Shown here in pieces: positions 35,827-44,810 of a DNA stretch of 50,514 bases; positions within the stretch are counted from its first letter, which is position 1, and every line of letters begins with the position of its first letter. The notes beneath the pieces were generated by a model. It was not told the DNA's origin, did no database searches, and was given only the letters and a program-made list of their open reading frames with translations. This DNA is from Candidatus Alistipes merdigallinarum (GTDB lineage: Bacteria; Bacteroidota; Bacteroidia; Bacteroidales; Rikenellaceae), in contig DWXH01000001.1 in the NCBI GenBank assembly GCA_019119305.1, positions 1-50,514 on the forward strand, read 5' to 3'. Both the position numbers and the translations under genes were made by a program.

Positions 35827-36699
35827 TTATTATGCAATCAAAATTCCCCTTTCGAAACGACATACGACAAATACCGTATCGAGACATAGATGTTCCCAAC
35901 GGATTTGATTCATCGCTTTGGATTTGCCCCGGAGTCAGACAACAGAATCTCGATCTCTTTAAAGTATACCCACTCGTCTTTTTCAAGGACACCCTCCCGG
36001 CACACCCGACTTGCGGTCGGGCTGGCGGTCTGCCATAAATTCGGTCCTGTCTTTCAGGGTTTCCATCCGGATCGTAACAGATAAGTCGCTCTATCCCAAA
36101 TTATCGAAAAAGTTTCATCGTTCGCAAGGCAGGCGGTCTTGTCCGCCGATAACCGACTCTATTCTTTCGTCCATTCCTCACGAAACGAAGATTCCGTCGT
36201 AATGTATTAGGGGGAACTACATCTCCAATCTCCATTTCACCACAGTCCTTTTGCCGTCAAAGACATAAAAGGGAAAACATGGCTCCCTCCACGCCGAACC
36301 GACAGAGAAAAAAGCTGTAAATAATCCGATTTTACTCACTGAACGACCCACGCTCCACCGTCTACTGTTTGGTTTGCCATATTTTTTCGACCGCTATATG
36401 CCTGTAGACGCCCTCTCCGAATCATCAGCTCGAACTCATCCAGCAACAAGAGGTGTACCGGTTCCGAAAAAGAGGCGCTATCGAAGACGAATGCCGACCG
36501 ATCCTCCCGCCGTTCCATTTCGAATCGGATACAACTCTTCAAAAAATATCTCATAAAGATTTGTCCCGGTACAACAACAGCAAATAGACCCTAACCAACC
36601 GCAGCAACGTAATTCACCTTGCCGACAGAGAACCGCAGCCGTATACGGACGACTATCGTGGTTACAAAACCTGAAATTTAAGAATAGATTCTCCGCTTT
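35827..36699. other. Gene desert of about 870 bp, possibly decayed
   Basis: No convincing gene. Short frames on both strands (for example 36336-36554 minus, 72 codons) lack support. Two GC-rich hairpins share GGCGGTCT: CCCGAC (36005-36010) with GTCGGG (36016-36021), and GGCGG (36132-36136) with CCGCC (36143-36147). It may be the remains of a lost gene. Confidence 0.4.
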
Positions 36700-38550
36700 T
36701 TAATTCATCCGGTCATTATTCGAATCACTGCTCTGCTGCATCTCGATCAGTCGGGCATATACCCCATGAAGCGCCATCAACTCGTGGTGCGTTCCCTGCT
36801 CCACGATCTGCCCGTGGTCGATCACAATGATCCGGTCGGCATTATATATCGTACTTAACCGATGGGCGATCACCAACGATGTACGTCCCTGAAGCAGAGC
36901 ATCCAGCGCATTCTGCACCAGTTTTTCGGATTCCGTATCGAGCGCAGAAGTCGCCTCGTCGAGAATCAGAATCTCGGGATTCTTCAATACGGCCCGTGCA
37001 ATACTCAACCGCTGCCGTTGCCCGCCTGAAAGCTTCATTCCCCGGTCTCCGATATTGGTCTGATATCCGTGCTCCGTTTCCCGGATAAAACCATCTGCAT
37101 TGGCCACGATCGCCGCCTGACGCACCTCTTCCTCCGTCGCTTCCTGTTTCCCTAAACGGAGGTTGTTCTCGATCGTATCGTTGAAAAGAATCGTCTCCTG
37201 CGATACCAATCCCATATACCGCCGCAAGCTTTCGAGCGTATATTTACGGATATCGACTCCATCGATCAAAATTTGGCCACCCTGCACATCGTAGAAACGC
37301 GGGATCAGGTCGGAAAGCGTCGATTTTCCCCCGCCCGAGGGTCCTACCAACGCAACGGTCTCCCCTTTTTTAATCTTGAAACTCACACCGCGAATCACCT
37401 CCTTGTTATCGTAGGAGAAACGGACATCCCGAAATTCTATTTCGTGTTTCAGCCCGGTCATCTCCACCGCATCGGGGGCATCGGTGATCTCACTCTTTTC
37501 GTCGAGCAGCGCCAAAACCCGTTCCCCAGCCGCAATTCCCTGATTGATGTTGGCAAAAGCATCGGTGAAGGAACGCAACGGACGGGTGATCTGGGTGAAA
37601 ATCGCAAGATACATGATAAATGTACTGGCTTGCAAATCACCTGAAAGCACCAGACTTCCACCATAAACCATCAGTACGGCGGCCGCTGCGATTCCCAAAA
37701 ACTCACTGACCGGAGAGGCCAACTGCTGACGCCACGCCATACTGAGCGATATACGAGAGAAAAGTGCATTGATCTTACGGAATTTACCCACTGTATAGTC
37801 GACTGCATTGTATCCTTTCAAAATTTTAATTCCGGAAAGCGACTCATCCATCAGACTGACCATATCGGCAAAACGTTCCTGCACTTGAGTCGCCGATTTA
37901 CGCAACCGTTTGACAATCGAACCGATAACCAATGCGACGATCGGCAGGAACAGAATCGAAAAGATGGTCAACTGCCACGAAGCGACCACAAGCGCGATCA
38001 TGAATCCGATGATCTGGAAAGGGTCCCGGAAAGCCACTAACAACGTGTTGGTAATGCAAAACTGCACGACCTGCACATCGGAAGAAATTTTCGAAATGAT
38101 GTCCCCTTTACGTTCGTTGCTGAAATATCCGGCATGCAGGCTCATCACATTAGTAAACACGTCATTGCGAAGACGCTGCAAAGCCCTGACCCGCATGGCC
38201 TCCATAGTCCGCTGCCCCAGATACCGGAACAGGTTACTCAGTAATGAGGTCAGAATCACGAATATACTCAAGAAAATCAGGACGTCCATCGTGTCGTAAT
38301 CCGCCCCGAAGACTTTATAAATCAGAAAACTGATAGCCCCTTGCAGAAAATCCGTATTGAATGCGAACTTCGGAAAAGTCGTCACAAGCGTTGAGGCCGA
38401 ATCCCCTGCAAAAAGAGTCTGCAAAATCGGCTGGATCAGGGTGAACGTAAAGGTATAGAATATCGTATAGAACAGCGTATAGAAAAAATACGGGATCGCG
38501 TATCTTCTGATCGGTCTGGCAAAACTGAGAAGTCTCCAATAAGTATGCAT
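36700..38550 (-). CDS. MsbA-like ABC exporter (fused membrane and ATPase domains)
   Basis: A 616-residue half-transporter with six membrane helices (about residues 20-330) followed by an ATPase domain. Walker A GPSGGGKST near residue 405, signature LSGGQRQRLSIARA near 505, and Walker B ILILDEATSALD near 530 are complete. This layout is that of the lipid A/lipid flippase MsbA and related exporters. The substrate cannot be fixed. It starts at the ATG 38548-38550. A -7 box is upstream at 38577. Confidence 0.88.
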   Translation of the reverse strand: MHTYWRLLSFARPIRRYAIPYFFYTLFYTIFYTFTFTLIQPILQTLFAGDSASTLVTTFPKFAFNTDFLQGAISFLIYKVFGADYDTMDVLIFLSIFVILTSLLSNLFRYLGQRTMEAMRVRALQRLRNDVFTNVMSLHAGYFSNERKGDIISKISSDVQVVQFCITNTLLVAFRDPFQIIGFMIALVVASWQLTIFSILFLPIVALVIGSIVKRLRKSATQVQERFADMVSLMDESLSGIKILKGYNAVDYTVGKFRKINALFSRISLSMAWRQQLASPVSEFLGIAAAAVLMVYGGSLVLSGDLQASTFIMYLAIFTQITRPLRSFTDAFANINQGIAAGERVLALLDEKSEITDAPDAVEMTGLKHEIEFRDVRFSYDNKEVIRGVSFKIKKGETVALVGPSGGGKSTLSDLIPRFYDVQGGQILIDGVDIRKYTLESLRRYMGLVSQETILFNDTIENNLRLGKQEATEEEVRQAAIVANADGFIRETEHGYQTNIGDRGMKLSGGQRQRLSIARAVLKNPEILILDEATSALDTESEKLVQNALDALLQGRTSLVIAHRLSTIYNADRIIVIDHGQIVEQGTHHELMALHGVYARLIEMQQSSDSNNDRMN

Positions 38551-38576
38551 GTACAGGGTCGTTATGGTTATGCGGA

Positions 38577-38584
38577 CAAAAATA
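38577..38584 (-). promoter_or_regulatory. Promoter -7 box for the ABC exporter
   Basis: Minus-strand TATTTTTG, 27 bp before the ATG at 38550. Confidence 0.4.
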
Positions 38585-38817
38585 GTATTTTTATTTCTAT
38601 TCCGGTAACTCTCACACTCCCCTTTTCTTCGCTCAGTTCGATAAAATCACACGGCAGCCTCTACTGTCTGAACGACCGGCCGATATTATTCGGCACCTTC
38701 TGCTCCCTTTTCAGGGAAAAACACAACCAACTCCCTCTCTGTAAGGAGTCTCGCTCATTCAAATTCCGTTTTCCATAATTACCCCGCAGCTTCGGCAAAC
38801 AAGGTGTGACATTCCGG

Positions 38818-40191
38818 CTATTCGAAACGAAAATAATCGAGCCGTATCGTCTTTTGGTCATCTCCCAAAAAGACCAGCCGCAAATCCTGACGCTCCGTAC
38901 TGTTTTCCAGTCGGCATCCGACCGTAACATACGCATCCGACGAAGCGGGAAGTTCACATCGGCCCAACCGTACAGGCTCCGCACCATCCCGCCATACCTC
39001 AATCGCGCCTCCTTTCATATCTGACGGTGTCGCTATCCGAAAGACAGCCCGTGCATTCGGGGGAAGATTGTGTACATGTTGGAACCGGAGCGCCCCTTTA
39101 CCGGCCGTCATCCGCATTTCGAATCCTCCCTCTCCGTTCTCTTTTTTTACCCCGCCTTCCGACGCATAGAAATTCTCCGCCTCGATCGGCCCGGACGAAG
39201 CATCATACTGCCCCACGCCCAAACGGTTCAGGTAAACCGGTTCGATCTCACCGTTGTCCCGGTAGTGAACATACATAATTACCGTATTCCGCCAATAGCT
39301 GTGCGCGCCGTTGCTACTCAGATCGTTGCAATTAAAATAGGTCTGGTTGTTCCATTCGAAAAACGAGCCGTGACGGTCGTGCGTCAATCCGGCAACGGGC
39401 TGCGCGAACTCCGCCTCCGTACGCTCGGGCACGATAAAGCACCCTTTGTAGGTGTACGGACCGTAAACCTGATCGGCTACACCGTAATAACATCCCCATG
39501 AAAGATAGTACTTCCCGTTGTGTTTGTGCAGATAGGGCTTGTCATCGGTCGGATGTTGCGGGTCCTCTCCGTTATGGTTATAGGGTCCCCGCGGATTGAT
39601 AATCTCCACCGTCCTGGGCGACTCCCGGAGCGAAATCATATCGTCGCCCAGCGCCGCAATCCGGTATTGCCACACACCCGTCACCAAATAGGCCGTTCCG
39701 TCGTCGTCGATGAAGACGCTCGGATCGCGTCCCGGCATCAACGGCTTATCTCCCAGCGGAGCTTCCCACGGCCCCACCGGGGTATCCGAACGCACGACGT
39801 ATGTATTTTCCGGATTGCACACATACCAGTAATACTTTCCGTTTCGGGTTTGGGCATCGGTCGCCCAACAATCCTTATACCCTTGGGGAAATCCCAACAC
39901 GGTCGGTTCGAGTGCACTTTCAAAGGTCCACGTCACCAAATCCTGCGTGGACCAGACCCACCACTTTTTAAGCACAAATCCTCGGCTATCCGGAGAGTAA
40001 TCGTGGCAGGCATAGTTGTACAGCCGATCGCCGTATGCCCGGAAATGTCCGTCATCCAATCCGATGTTGGCAACAATCGGATTCCCCGCCGGTTCTTCCG
40101 TTACACGTTCATAAGGTTCCGCCGCTGTCGCGACAAAACCGCAGGCGCCTAACAAGGCAACAACAAACCATTTTCCCATCATTCCTTTCAT
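38818..40191 (-). CDS. GH43-like secreted glycosidase with C-terminal carbohydrate-binding-like region
   Basis: A 457-residue exported protein from the ATG at 40191 (MKGMMGK). The signal peptide could be type I (ATAAEP) or a lipoprotein (LLGAC, Cys17). The catalytic region resembles the five-blade propeller of glycoside hydrolase family 43: NIGLDDGHFRAYGD near 45 (nucleophile-side Asp), GRDPSVFIDDDGTAYLV near 155 (modulating Asp) and HDRHGSFFEW near 275. Residues about 330-457 form a beta-sandwich like CBM6. GH43 enzymes cut arabinan, xylan or galactan side chains, but the target is not known. No SusC/SusD genes are near. Confidence 0.78.
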   Translation of the reverse strand: MKGMMGKWFVVALLGACGFVATAAEPYERVTEEPAGNPIVANIGLDDGHFRAYGDRLYNYACHDYSPDSRGFVLKKWWVWSTQDLVTWTFESALEPTVLGFPQGYKDCWATDAQTRNGKYYWYVCNPENTYVVRSDTPVGPWEAPLGDKPLMPGRDPSVFIDDDGTAYLVTGVWQYRIAALGDDMISLRESPRTVEIINPRGPYNHNGEDPQHPTDDKPYLHKHNGKYYLSWGCYYGVADQVYGPYTYKGCFIVPERTEAEFAQPVAGLTHDRHGSFFEWNNQTYFNCNDLSSNGAHSYWRNTVIMYVHYRDNGEIEPVYLNRLGVGQYDASSGPIEAENFYASEGGVKKENGEGGFEMRMTAGKGALRFQHVHNLPPNARAVFRIATPSDMKGGAIEVWRDGAEPVRLGRCELPASSDAYVTVGCRLENSTERQDLRLVFLGDDQKTIRLDYFRFE

Positions 40192-40392
40192 TCGGAGATT
40201 TGCTAAACCACAGAAAACCGAGTCCGGGAATCGACACGCCAAGACCCGGCACGAATATCCATTCGAACGAAAGTAAAATTAAACATAGGAAACGAATCGT
40301 CCAAATCAGCGTTTCGCTCTTTCATCGGATGACCCTTTCTCTCCCGACAATCTTTCCTTTTAAAGACTATCTCTCTTCGGTATAATGCCTGT

Positions 40393-40416
40393 AAAAAAAA
40401 GAGTTACGCCCGTAAC
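40393..40416 (-). terminator. Intrinsic terminator of the recF-DUF721 operon
   Basis: GTTACGCCCGTAAC (40403-40416) is a short hairpin, and on the minus strand it is followed by a run of eight T residues (40393-40400). It lies 31 bp after the DUF721 stop. Confidence 0.55.
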
Positions 40417-40447
40417 CGACAAGACTCTGTCCTTTCTGAATATTGGG

Positions 40448-40744
40448 CTATTTGACGATAAGGTGTGCAACCACTTCTTGTCCCAACACCCGATTGAGCT
40501 CCTCTTTCAAAGCTGCCCGCCGCATAAAAATCTCGTTCCGGACCACCGATGAATTCAGGTAGACGAACATCCGCCCCCCGCGTTCGACGTTCACACGCAA
40601 TGTATATTTTGCAATTTCAGGTCCCACCACCTGAGCCCATACTTCGGGTAAACGTGCTTCGGCGAATTTTTTCAACATTTCGGGACGCTCACGGAAAAAC
40701 TGATCAAGCGCCTCACCGACCCGAACCGGTTCCCGTCGTCTCAT
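40448..40744 (-). CDS. DUF721 (DciA-like) protein
   Basis: A 98-residue protein (MRRREPVRVG start) of the DUF721 family, whose member DciA loads the replicative helicase in bacteria without DnaC. The KH-like core has PEVWAQVVGPEIAKYTL and VYLNSSVVRNEIFMRR. The start codon overlaps the recF stop as ATGA, so it is translationally coupled to recF. This pairing is common in Bacteroidota and links it to DNA replication or repair. The exact helicase role is inferred from the family. Confidence 0.82.
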   Translation of the reverse strand: MRRREPVRVGEALDQFFRERPEMLKKFAEARLPEVWAQVVGPEIAKYTLRVNVERGGRMFVYLNSSVVRNEIFMRRAALKEELNRVLGQEVVAHLIVK

Positions 40745-41841
40745 ATCCGCCGGATGTCGCCTCCTTCGACTCCGAAGAGGGTGTAGTCGCACGAACCGCG
40801 ACGCAAAATTCCCTCCAGCCGGACTTTGTTGCAGTCCGTAATAAAAATCTGGCCGAAACGCTCTTCAGTCACGATCCCGATCAACTGCTCGACCCGCTGC
40901 ATATCCAACTTATCAAAAATATCGTCCAGCAACAAAATCGGCATCGTCGACCCGGCCGCACAAACCGAATCGTATTGCGCCAACTTCATCGCCACCAAAA
41001 ACGATTTCTGTTGCCCCTGAGACCCATATTTCCGCAAGGGGTAGCCCCCGATGGACATGCGGATGTCATCCCGATGGATTCCGCTCGTCGTATACTGATT
41101 CACTCGGTCGCGCAGGAAAGAGGATTGGAGAATCTCCCCGAACGGGCGCTCGTTAAGTTCCGAACGGTATGACAGTTCAACCTGCTCCCGGTCTCCGGAT
41201 AACAGCTTGTAGTAATATGCCACACGGGGTGCCAAATCCGAGATCATTTTTTTACGCCGCTCATATATCTCTCCTCCGAAAGCGACCATCTGCATATCAA
41301 TCGCCTGCAACACATCCGGGAAATCCGAAATCTGCGGCGATTTCAGCAACCGGTTCCGTTCAGCCAACAACCGGTTATAACGTACCAGCGACGACAGATA
41401 GCCACGATCGAGCTGCGATATGAAACTGTTCATGTACCGCCGGCGCTCCTCCCCTGACTCGTTGATCAGCGCCGTATCCGAAGGCGTGACCATAACCAAA
41501 GGGATCAACCCGACATGGTCGGAAAGTTTCTCGTAATCCTTTCCGTTGCGGCACAACTTTTTCCCCGTGCCCTTTTTACAGGAACAGACGATCCGTTCCG
41601 TGTGGCCGGCTGCATCGAGATAATTCCCTTCGATCAGAAACGAATCGCCCCCATGGCGCATGCACTGCGAATCGGTCAGGTTAAACGCACTCTTGCCCAT
41701 CGACAGATAGTGCACCGCATCGAGCAGGTTCGTCTTTCCCGCACCGTTGTCCCCCACCAGACAGTTCATGCGGGGCGAAAGTTCGATCCGCGCCTCAACG
41801 ATATTCTTAAAATCGATCAACGAAAGTTTTTGCAGATACAT
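40741..41841 (-). CDS. recF: DNA replication/repair protein RecF
   Basis: A 366-residue SMC-like ATPase that loads RecA on gapped DNA. Walker A GDNGAGKT is at residues 30-37, the signature is in GSQGQQKSFLVAMKLAQ near 305, and Walker B is ILLLDDIFDKLD near 330. The start at 41841 (MYLQKLSLIDF) is the usual RecF N-terminus. The longer open frame has no matching part. It is followed by the DUF721 gene with an ATGA overlap. The length is normal. Confidence 0.93.
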   Translation of the reverse strand: MYLQKLSLIDFKNIVEARIELSPRMNCLVGDNGAGKTNLLDAVHYLSMGKSAFNLTDSQCMRHGGDSFLIEGNYLDAAGHTERIVCSCKKGTGKKLCRNGKDYEKLSDHVGLIPLVMVTPSDTALINESGEERRRYMNSFISQLDRGYLSSLVRYNRLLAERNRLLKSPQISDFPDVLQAIDMQMVAFGGEIYERRKKMISDLAPRVAYYYKLLSGDREQVELSYRSELNERPFGEILQSSFLRDRVNQYTTSGIHRDDIRMSIGGYPLRKYGSQGQQKSFLVAMKLAQYDSVCAAGSTMPILLLDDIFDKLDMQRVEQLIGIVTEERFGQIFITDCNKVRLEGILRRGSCDYTLFGVEGGDIRRI

Positions 41842-41937
41842 AAGCTGTGAATCCGTATAGGAAAACCGATCAAAGATACTCACTTTTCCCGAATATCGCG
41901 GTATCCCCGGTTTTTTCAGAAAAAGATAGTGAAAATG

Positions 41938-41967
41938 TTTCAAATTCCGCAAAAAAGGTTACTTTTG
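41938..41967 (+). promoter_or_regulatory. Promoter for the TPR gene
   Basis: TTTC at 41938-41941, an 18-nt spacer, then TACTTTTG at 41960-41967. It is 39 bp before the ATG at 42007. Confidence 0.5.
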
Positions 41968-42006
41968 CACTTCGTAAACAGGTAAATTTTAAACTTCTGA
42001 TAAACT

Positions 42007-42708
42007 ATGGCACAACACAAACAGCAAAATGAACAGGATCCCGAAGTAGCCATCGCGTCGGCCATCGGCAGCGTGGAGGCTTTCATCATGAAAAACGGAC
42101 GTTCGTTGCTGATCGCCCTGATCGTTATCATCGTCGTCGTGGGCGGATTTTTCGGATACAAATACTTGATCATGGCTCCCAAAGGGGAGAAGGCTGCAGC
42201 TGCCATGTTCTCGGCTGAACAACAATTCGCCAAGGATTCATTCCGGCTGGCTTTGGAGGGTGACGGCAACTTCGCCGGATTTCTCGAAGTCATCGACAAA
42301 TACGGCTCCACTCCGGCCGGTAACCTGGCCAATCACTATACGGGTATCTGCTACCTCAAAATGGGTGATCCCGTGAGGGCGCTCGAATACCTGAAAAAGT
42401 ATAAAGTTTCGACCGACAACGTCACTTCCAAAATCATCGCAGCCCAAAACTACGGGTTGCAGGGTGATGCAAACATCCAGAACGGGAATTACGAGGAAGC
42501 TGTCAAACTTTTCGAAAAAGCCGTAGCCACAAGCGCCGATCCGTTGACTGCCCCTTACTATCTGAAAAAGGTGGGTGAAACATACGAAAAGTTAGGCAAT
42601 CTGGACAAAGCCTTGCAGGCATACGAATCGATCGCTACCGACTATGCCGGCAGCATGGAGGCCCGTGATATCCAGAAATATATCGGAAACATCCAACAAA
42701 AAATGTAA
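42007..42708 (+). CDS. Membrane-anchored tetratricopeptide repeat protein
   Basis: A 233-residue protein with one membrane helix (about residues 33-56) after a basic cytoplasmic tail and an outward-facing part of tandem helical repeats. Segments such as HYTGICYLKMGDPVRALEYL and NGNYEEAVKLFEKAV are TPR units. It resembles YfgM-type ancillary proteins of the Sec/outer-membrane assembly route, though no direct partner is shown. A terminator follows before ribH. Confidence 0.78.
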   Translation: MAQHKQQNEQDPEVAIASAIGSVEAFIMKNGRSLLIALIVIIVVVGGFFGYKYLIMAPKGEKAAAAMFSAEQQFAKDSFRLALEGDGNFAGFLEVIDKYGSTPAGNLANHYTGICYLKMGDPVRALEYLKKYKVSTDNVTSKIIAAQNYGLQGDANIQNGNYEEAVKLFEKAVATSADPLTAPYYLKKVGETYEKLGNLDKALQAYESIATDYAGSMEARDIQKYIGNIQQKM

Positions 42709-42776
42709 TCCGGTAGAGGCTGCCGGATCACACCGAATCGAAAAGCAAGCGGCAACGCCCGCACACCATAACTTCG

Positions 42777-42812
42777 AAAAGGTTGTCGCAGAAGATGCAG
42801 CAACCTTTTTTG
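42777..42812 (+). terminator. Intrinsic terminator between the TPR gene and ribH
   Basis: AAAAGGTTG (42777-42785) pairs with CAACCTTTT (42801-42809), followed by T residues. It sits just before the ribH start, so ribH must have its own promoter or read through. Confidence 0.65.
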
Positions 42813-42839
42813 TTCAAAAACCCACAAACCTTTTATACA

Positions 42840-43364
42840 ATGGCAACCGTTCACAAAAACCTATCGGATTTAGGTGGAAACCTGCCCTCTGCTGCCGGCA
42901 TGAAGTTCGGCATCGTCGTTTCGGAATGGAACGAACAGATTACCGAAGCCCTGCTGCAAGGTGCGGTAAAAACCCTCAAGGAGGCGGGATGCGACGAGCA
43001 GAATATCATCATCAAACATGTTCCGGGCACCTTCGAGCTCCCCTTGGGCGCCCAATTCTTTGCGGAATACACCGATGTCGACGGCGTGATCGCCTTGGGC
43101 TGCGTCATTCAGGGCGAAACCCGACACTTCGATTACGTCTGCATGGGGGTTACACAGGGAATCACCCAACTCATGTTGTCGTGGAGCATGCCGGTCGCAT
43201 TCGGCGTATTGACCACCGAGAACCTTCAGCAGGCGTTCGACCGTGCCGGAGGAAAGTACGGGAACAAAGGCGATGAAGCTGCAGCAGCAGCAATCAAGAT
43301 GGTCGCCCTGCAACAGGAGATGGAACCGGAGGATAGTGCTGCCGACCGCCGCAAGATCAACTAA
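42840..43364 (+). CDS. ribH: 6,7-dimethyl-8-ribityllumazine synthase RibH
   Basis: A 174-residue enzyme of riboflavin synthesis that joins ribityl-aminouracil with dihydroxybutanone phosphate. Motifs are [15 protein letters not shown] near residue 28, [11 protein letters not shown] near 64, and [13 protein letters not shown] near 88 with the catalytic His96. The start at 42840 (MATVHKN) is chosen because the longer frame begins with TTG and overlaps the terminator. A riboflavin (FMN) riboswitch is not visible upstream. Confidence 0.93.
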   Translation: MATVHKNLSDLGGNLPSAAGMKFGIVVSEWNEQITEALLQGAVKTLKEAGCDEQNIIIKHVPGTFELPLGAQFFAEYTDVDGVIALGCVIQGETRHFDYVCMGVTQGITQLMLSWSMPVAFGVLTTENLQQAFDRAGGKYGNKGDEAAAAAIKMVALQQEMEPEDSAADRRKIN

Positions 43365-43499
43365 CGGCCCCGCTCAGCCACGCCTGCATCAAGATCGAGA
43401 AAGATCGTCAAGAAAAACGATCTGACAGATCAACAGGAAACAAGTACAGGAGTTTCGGTTCTAAGGAAGATAGATTTTCCTCTTTAGAATTTAGCATAA

Positions 43500-43537
43500 A
43501 AAAATCCGGAAGGCTCAGATGAACTTTCCGGATTTTT
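43500..43537. terminator. Intrinsic terminator, bidirectional
   Basis: AAAAATCCGGAA (43500-43511) pairs perfectly with TTCCGGATTTTT (43526-43537). It separates ribH (plus) from the ArsC/Spx-like gene (minus). Confidence 0.8.
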
Positions 43538-43592
43538 GCATGAGTATGACTCCACGTCGAGAGACTCGCCAAGCGTTCCTCTGATTACAGGA

Positions 43593-43949
43593 TTACAGCA
43601 GTTTGGCTCGCCACTCCTCCTCCTTGAAACCCACCAGTACAAAATCATCGGCAACCAACAGCGGACGTTTCACCAACATACCGTCCGAAGCCAATAGCGA
43701 AAGTAACGTCTCTTCTGACTCCGAACCGATCTTATCCTTGATCTGTAGTTCACGGTACTTCTGTCCGCTCGTATTGAAAAACTTGCGCAACGGTAGTCCG
43801 CTTTTCTTGATCCATGCTGCCAGTTCATCGGCCGAAGGTCTGTCCAACACAATGTCGCGTTGCTCTACCTCGATGCTCTGTTCACGAAGCCATTTGGCTG
43901 CCTTGTTGCTCGTCCCGCATCGGGGATAGTAAAGAAATTGGTATTTCAT
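43593..43949 (-). CDS. ArsC/Spx-family protein
   Basis: A 118-residue thioredoxin-fold protein (MKYQFLYYPRCGTSNKAAKWL). It keeps one Cys in RCGTSNKA, where arsenate reductase ArsC has its catalytic Cys followed by two residues, and the RPL near LVKRPLLVADD matches the ArsC/Spx family. Such proteins are arsenate reductases or redox regulators. A second active-site Cys is not visible. The longer open frame upstream is rejected because it has no family match. Monocistronic on the minus strand. Confidence 0.85.
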   Translation of the reverse strand: MKYQFLYYPRCGTSNKAAKWLREQSIEVEQRDIVLDRPSADELAAWIKKSGLPLRKFFNTSGQKYRELQIKDKIGSESEETLLSLLASDGMLVKRPLLVADDFVLVGFKEEEWRAKLL

Positions 43950-44092
43950 AGCATCTCCGTTTTTGGTTTTCGTCTCGACAAATTTAGAACAATCTGCACA
44001 TTTTCGCACAAAAAATCGGGCGAAAGTCCGAAAAACTCCGCCCGATTCGTTCTGCTACATTTCATGTTGTCTTAGCCCTAGTTTTCCTCGCA

Positions 44093-44605
44093 CTATTTGA
44101 TCATTTTATCAAACGTTCTCTTCAAGGAGACAATATCGCGCTGAAAGGCGAGAATATCCTCTTCGTGTTCCAACTCATCCTCGAGAATCTCCACGGCCAT
44201 TTTCGCAGTAGTATAATCGACCCCATCGGTATAGTCGGCCAGATCACGATACCGCTTGATTGCGCACCGCTCTCCCCGCAGGTTCTGTTCGAGAATCGTC
44301 TCGACATACACATCCGTCGGCGCCTCATATTTGCATCGGGCGAGCTTCATCCACTGATCGGGACTCAGTACGGGTGTTCCTCCCAACTGTACGATCCGTG
44401 CAATCAGTTTATTCGCATGTGCCAGCTCTTCGTCGGCATGGACCAACATCTCCGACTCGACCTCACTGCGCATCGGTCCTTCAGCCACATGTGCCCCGAC
44501 CCAATACTGATAATAGGCCAACCACTCTTCACACAGAGCAGCATTCAACATTTCGACCAACTTCTGAACATCCAAGTTCAGCACTTCTGCACTTTCCTGT
44601 TTCAT
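44093..44605 (-). CDS. Dps-like ferritin (thioferritin/DPSL type)
   Basis: A 170-residue four-helix ferritin-like protein (MKQESAEVLNLDVQKL). Di-iron ligands can be read as Glu27, Glu60, His63, Glu106 and a late EDELEH (Glu142-His147). Cysteines 25, 91 and 114 lie near these positions. A cysteine pair beside the ferroxidase site marks the Dps-like thioferritins known from Bacteroides and archaea, which protect DNA and store iron under oxidative stress. It should be cytoplasmic and oligomeric. The subgroup call is inferred from these Cys and length. It could also be a plain bacterioferritin-type protein. Confidence 0.8.
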   Translation of the reverse strand: MKQESAEVLNLDVQKLVEMLNAALCEEWLAYYQYWVGAHVAEGPMRSEVESEMLVHADEELAHANKLIARIVQLGGTPVLSPDQWMKLARCKYEAPTDVYVETILEQNLRGERCAIKRYRDLADYTDGVDYTTAKMAVEILEDELEHEEDILAFQRDIVSLKRTFDKMIK

Positions 44606-44721
44606 ATCACTATCCGTTTTTAAAATTCATATACACGGATCCGTGGGCAAAGATTGTGCAAAACCTGCTCCCCTTCGAATAAAACCTTTCGCTTCGGGGG
44701 AAGAGTTATAAATCGCACATA

Positions 44722-44776
44722 AAAAATCCCGAGTCCTCACGAAAAAAGCTGCAATAACTTTATGAAGACTCGGGAT
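44722..44776 (-). terminator. Intrinsic terminator of the GH20-like gene
   Basis: ATCCCGAGTC (44726-44735) pairs with GACTCGGGAT (44767-44776), and on the minus strand it is followed by T residues. It lies just after the GH20 stop at 44811. Confidence 0.7.
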
Positions 44777-44810
44777 AAAGTGTGAAATCAGAACGATATC
44801 CTACTCCTTA

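Noticed and set aside
35827-36699. Possible tRNA or small genes in the gap
   Set aside because: No cloverleaf, and the short frames lack promoters or family matches.
42709-42839. FMN riboswitch before ribH
   Set aside because: The gap contains an ordinary terminator hairpin and none of the conserved RFN-element segments.
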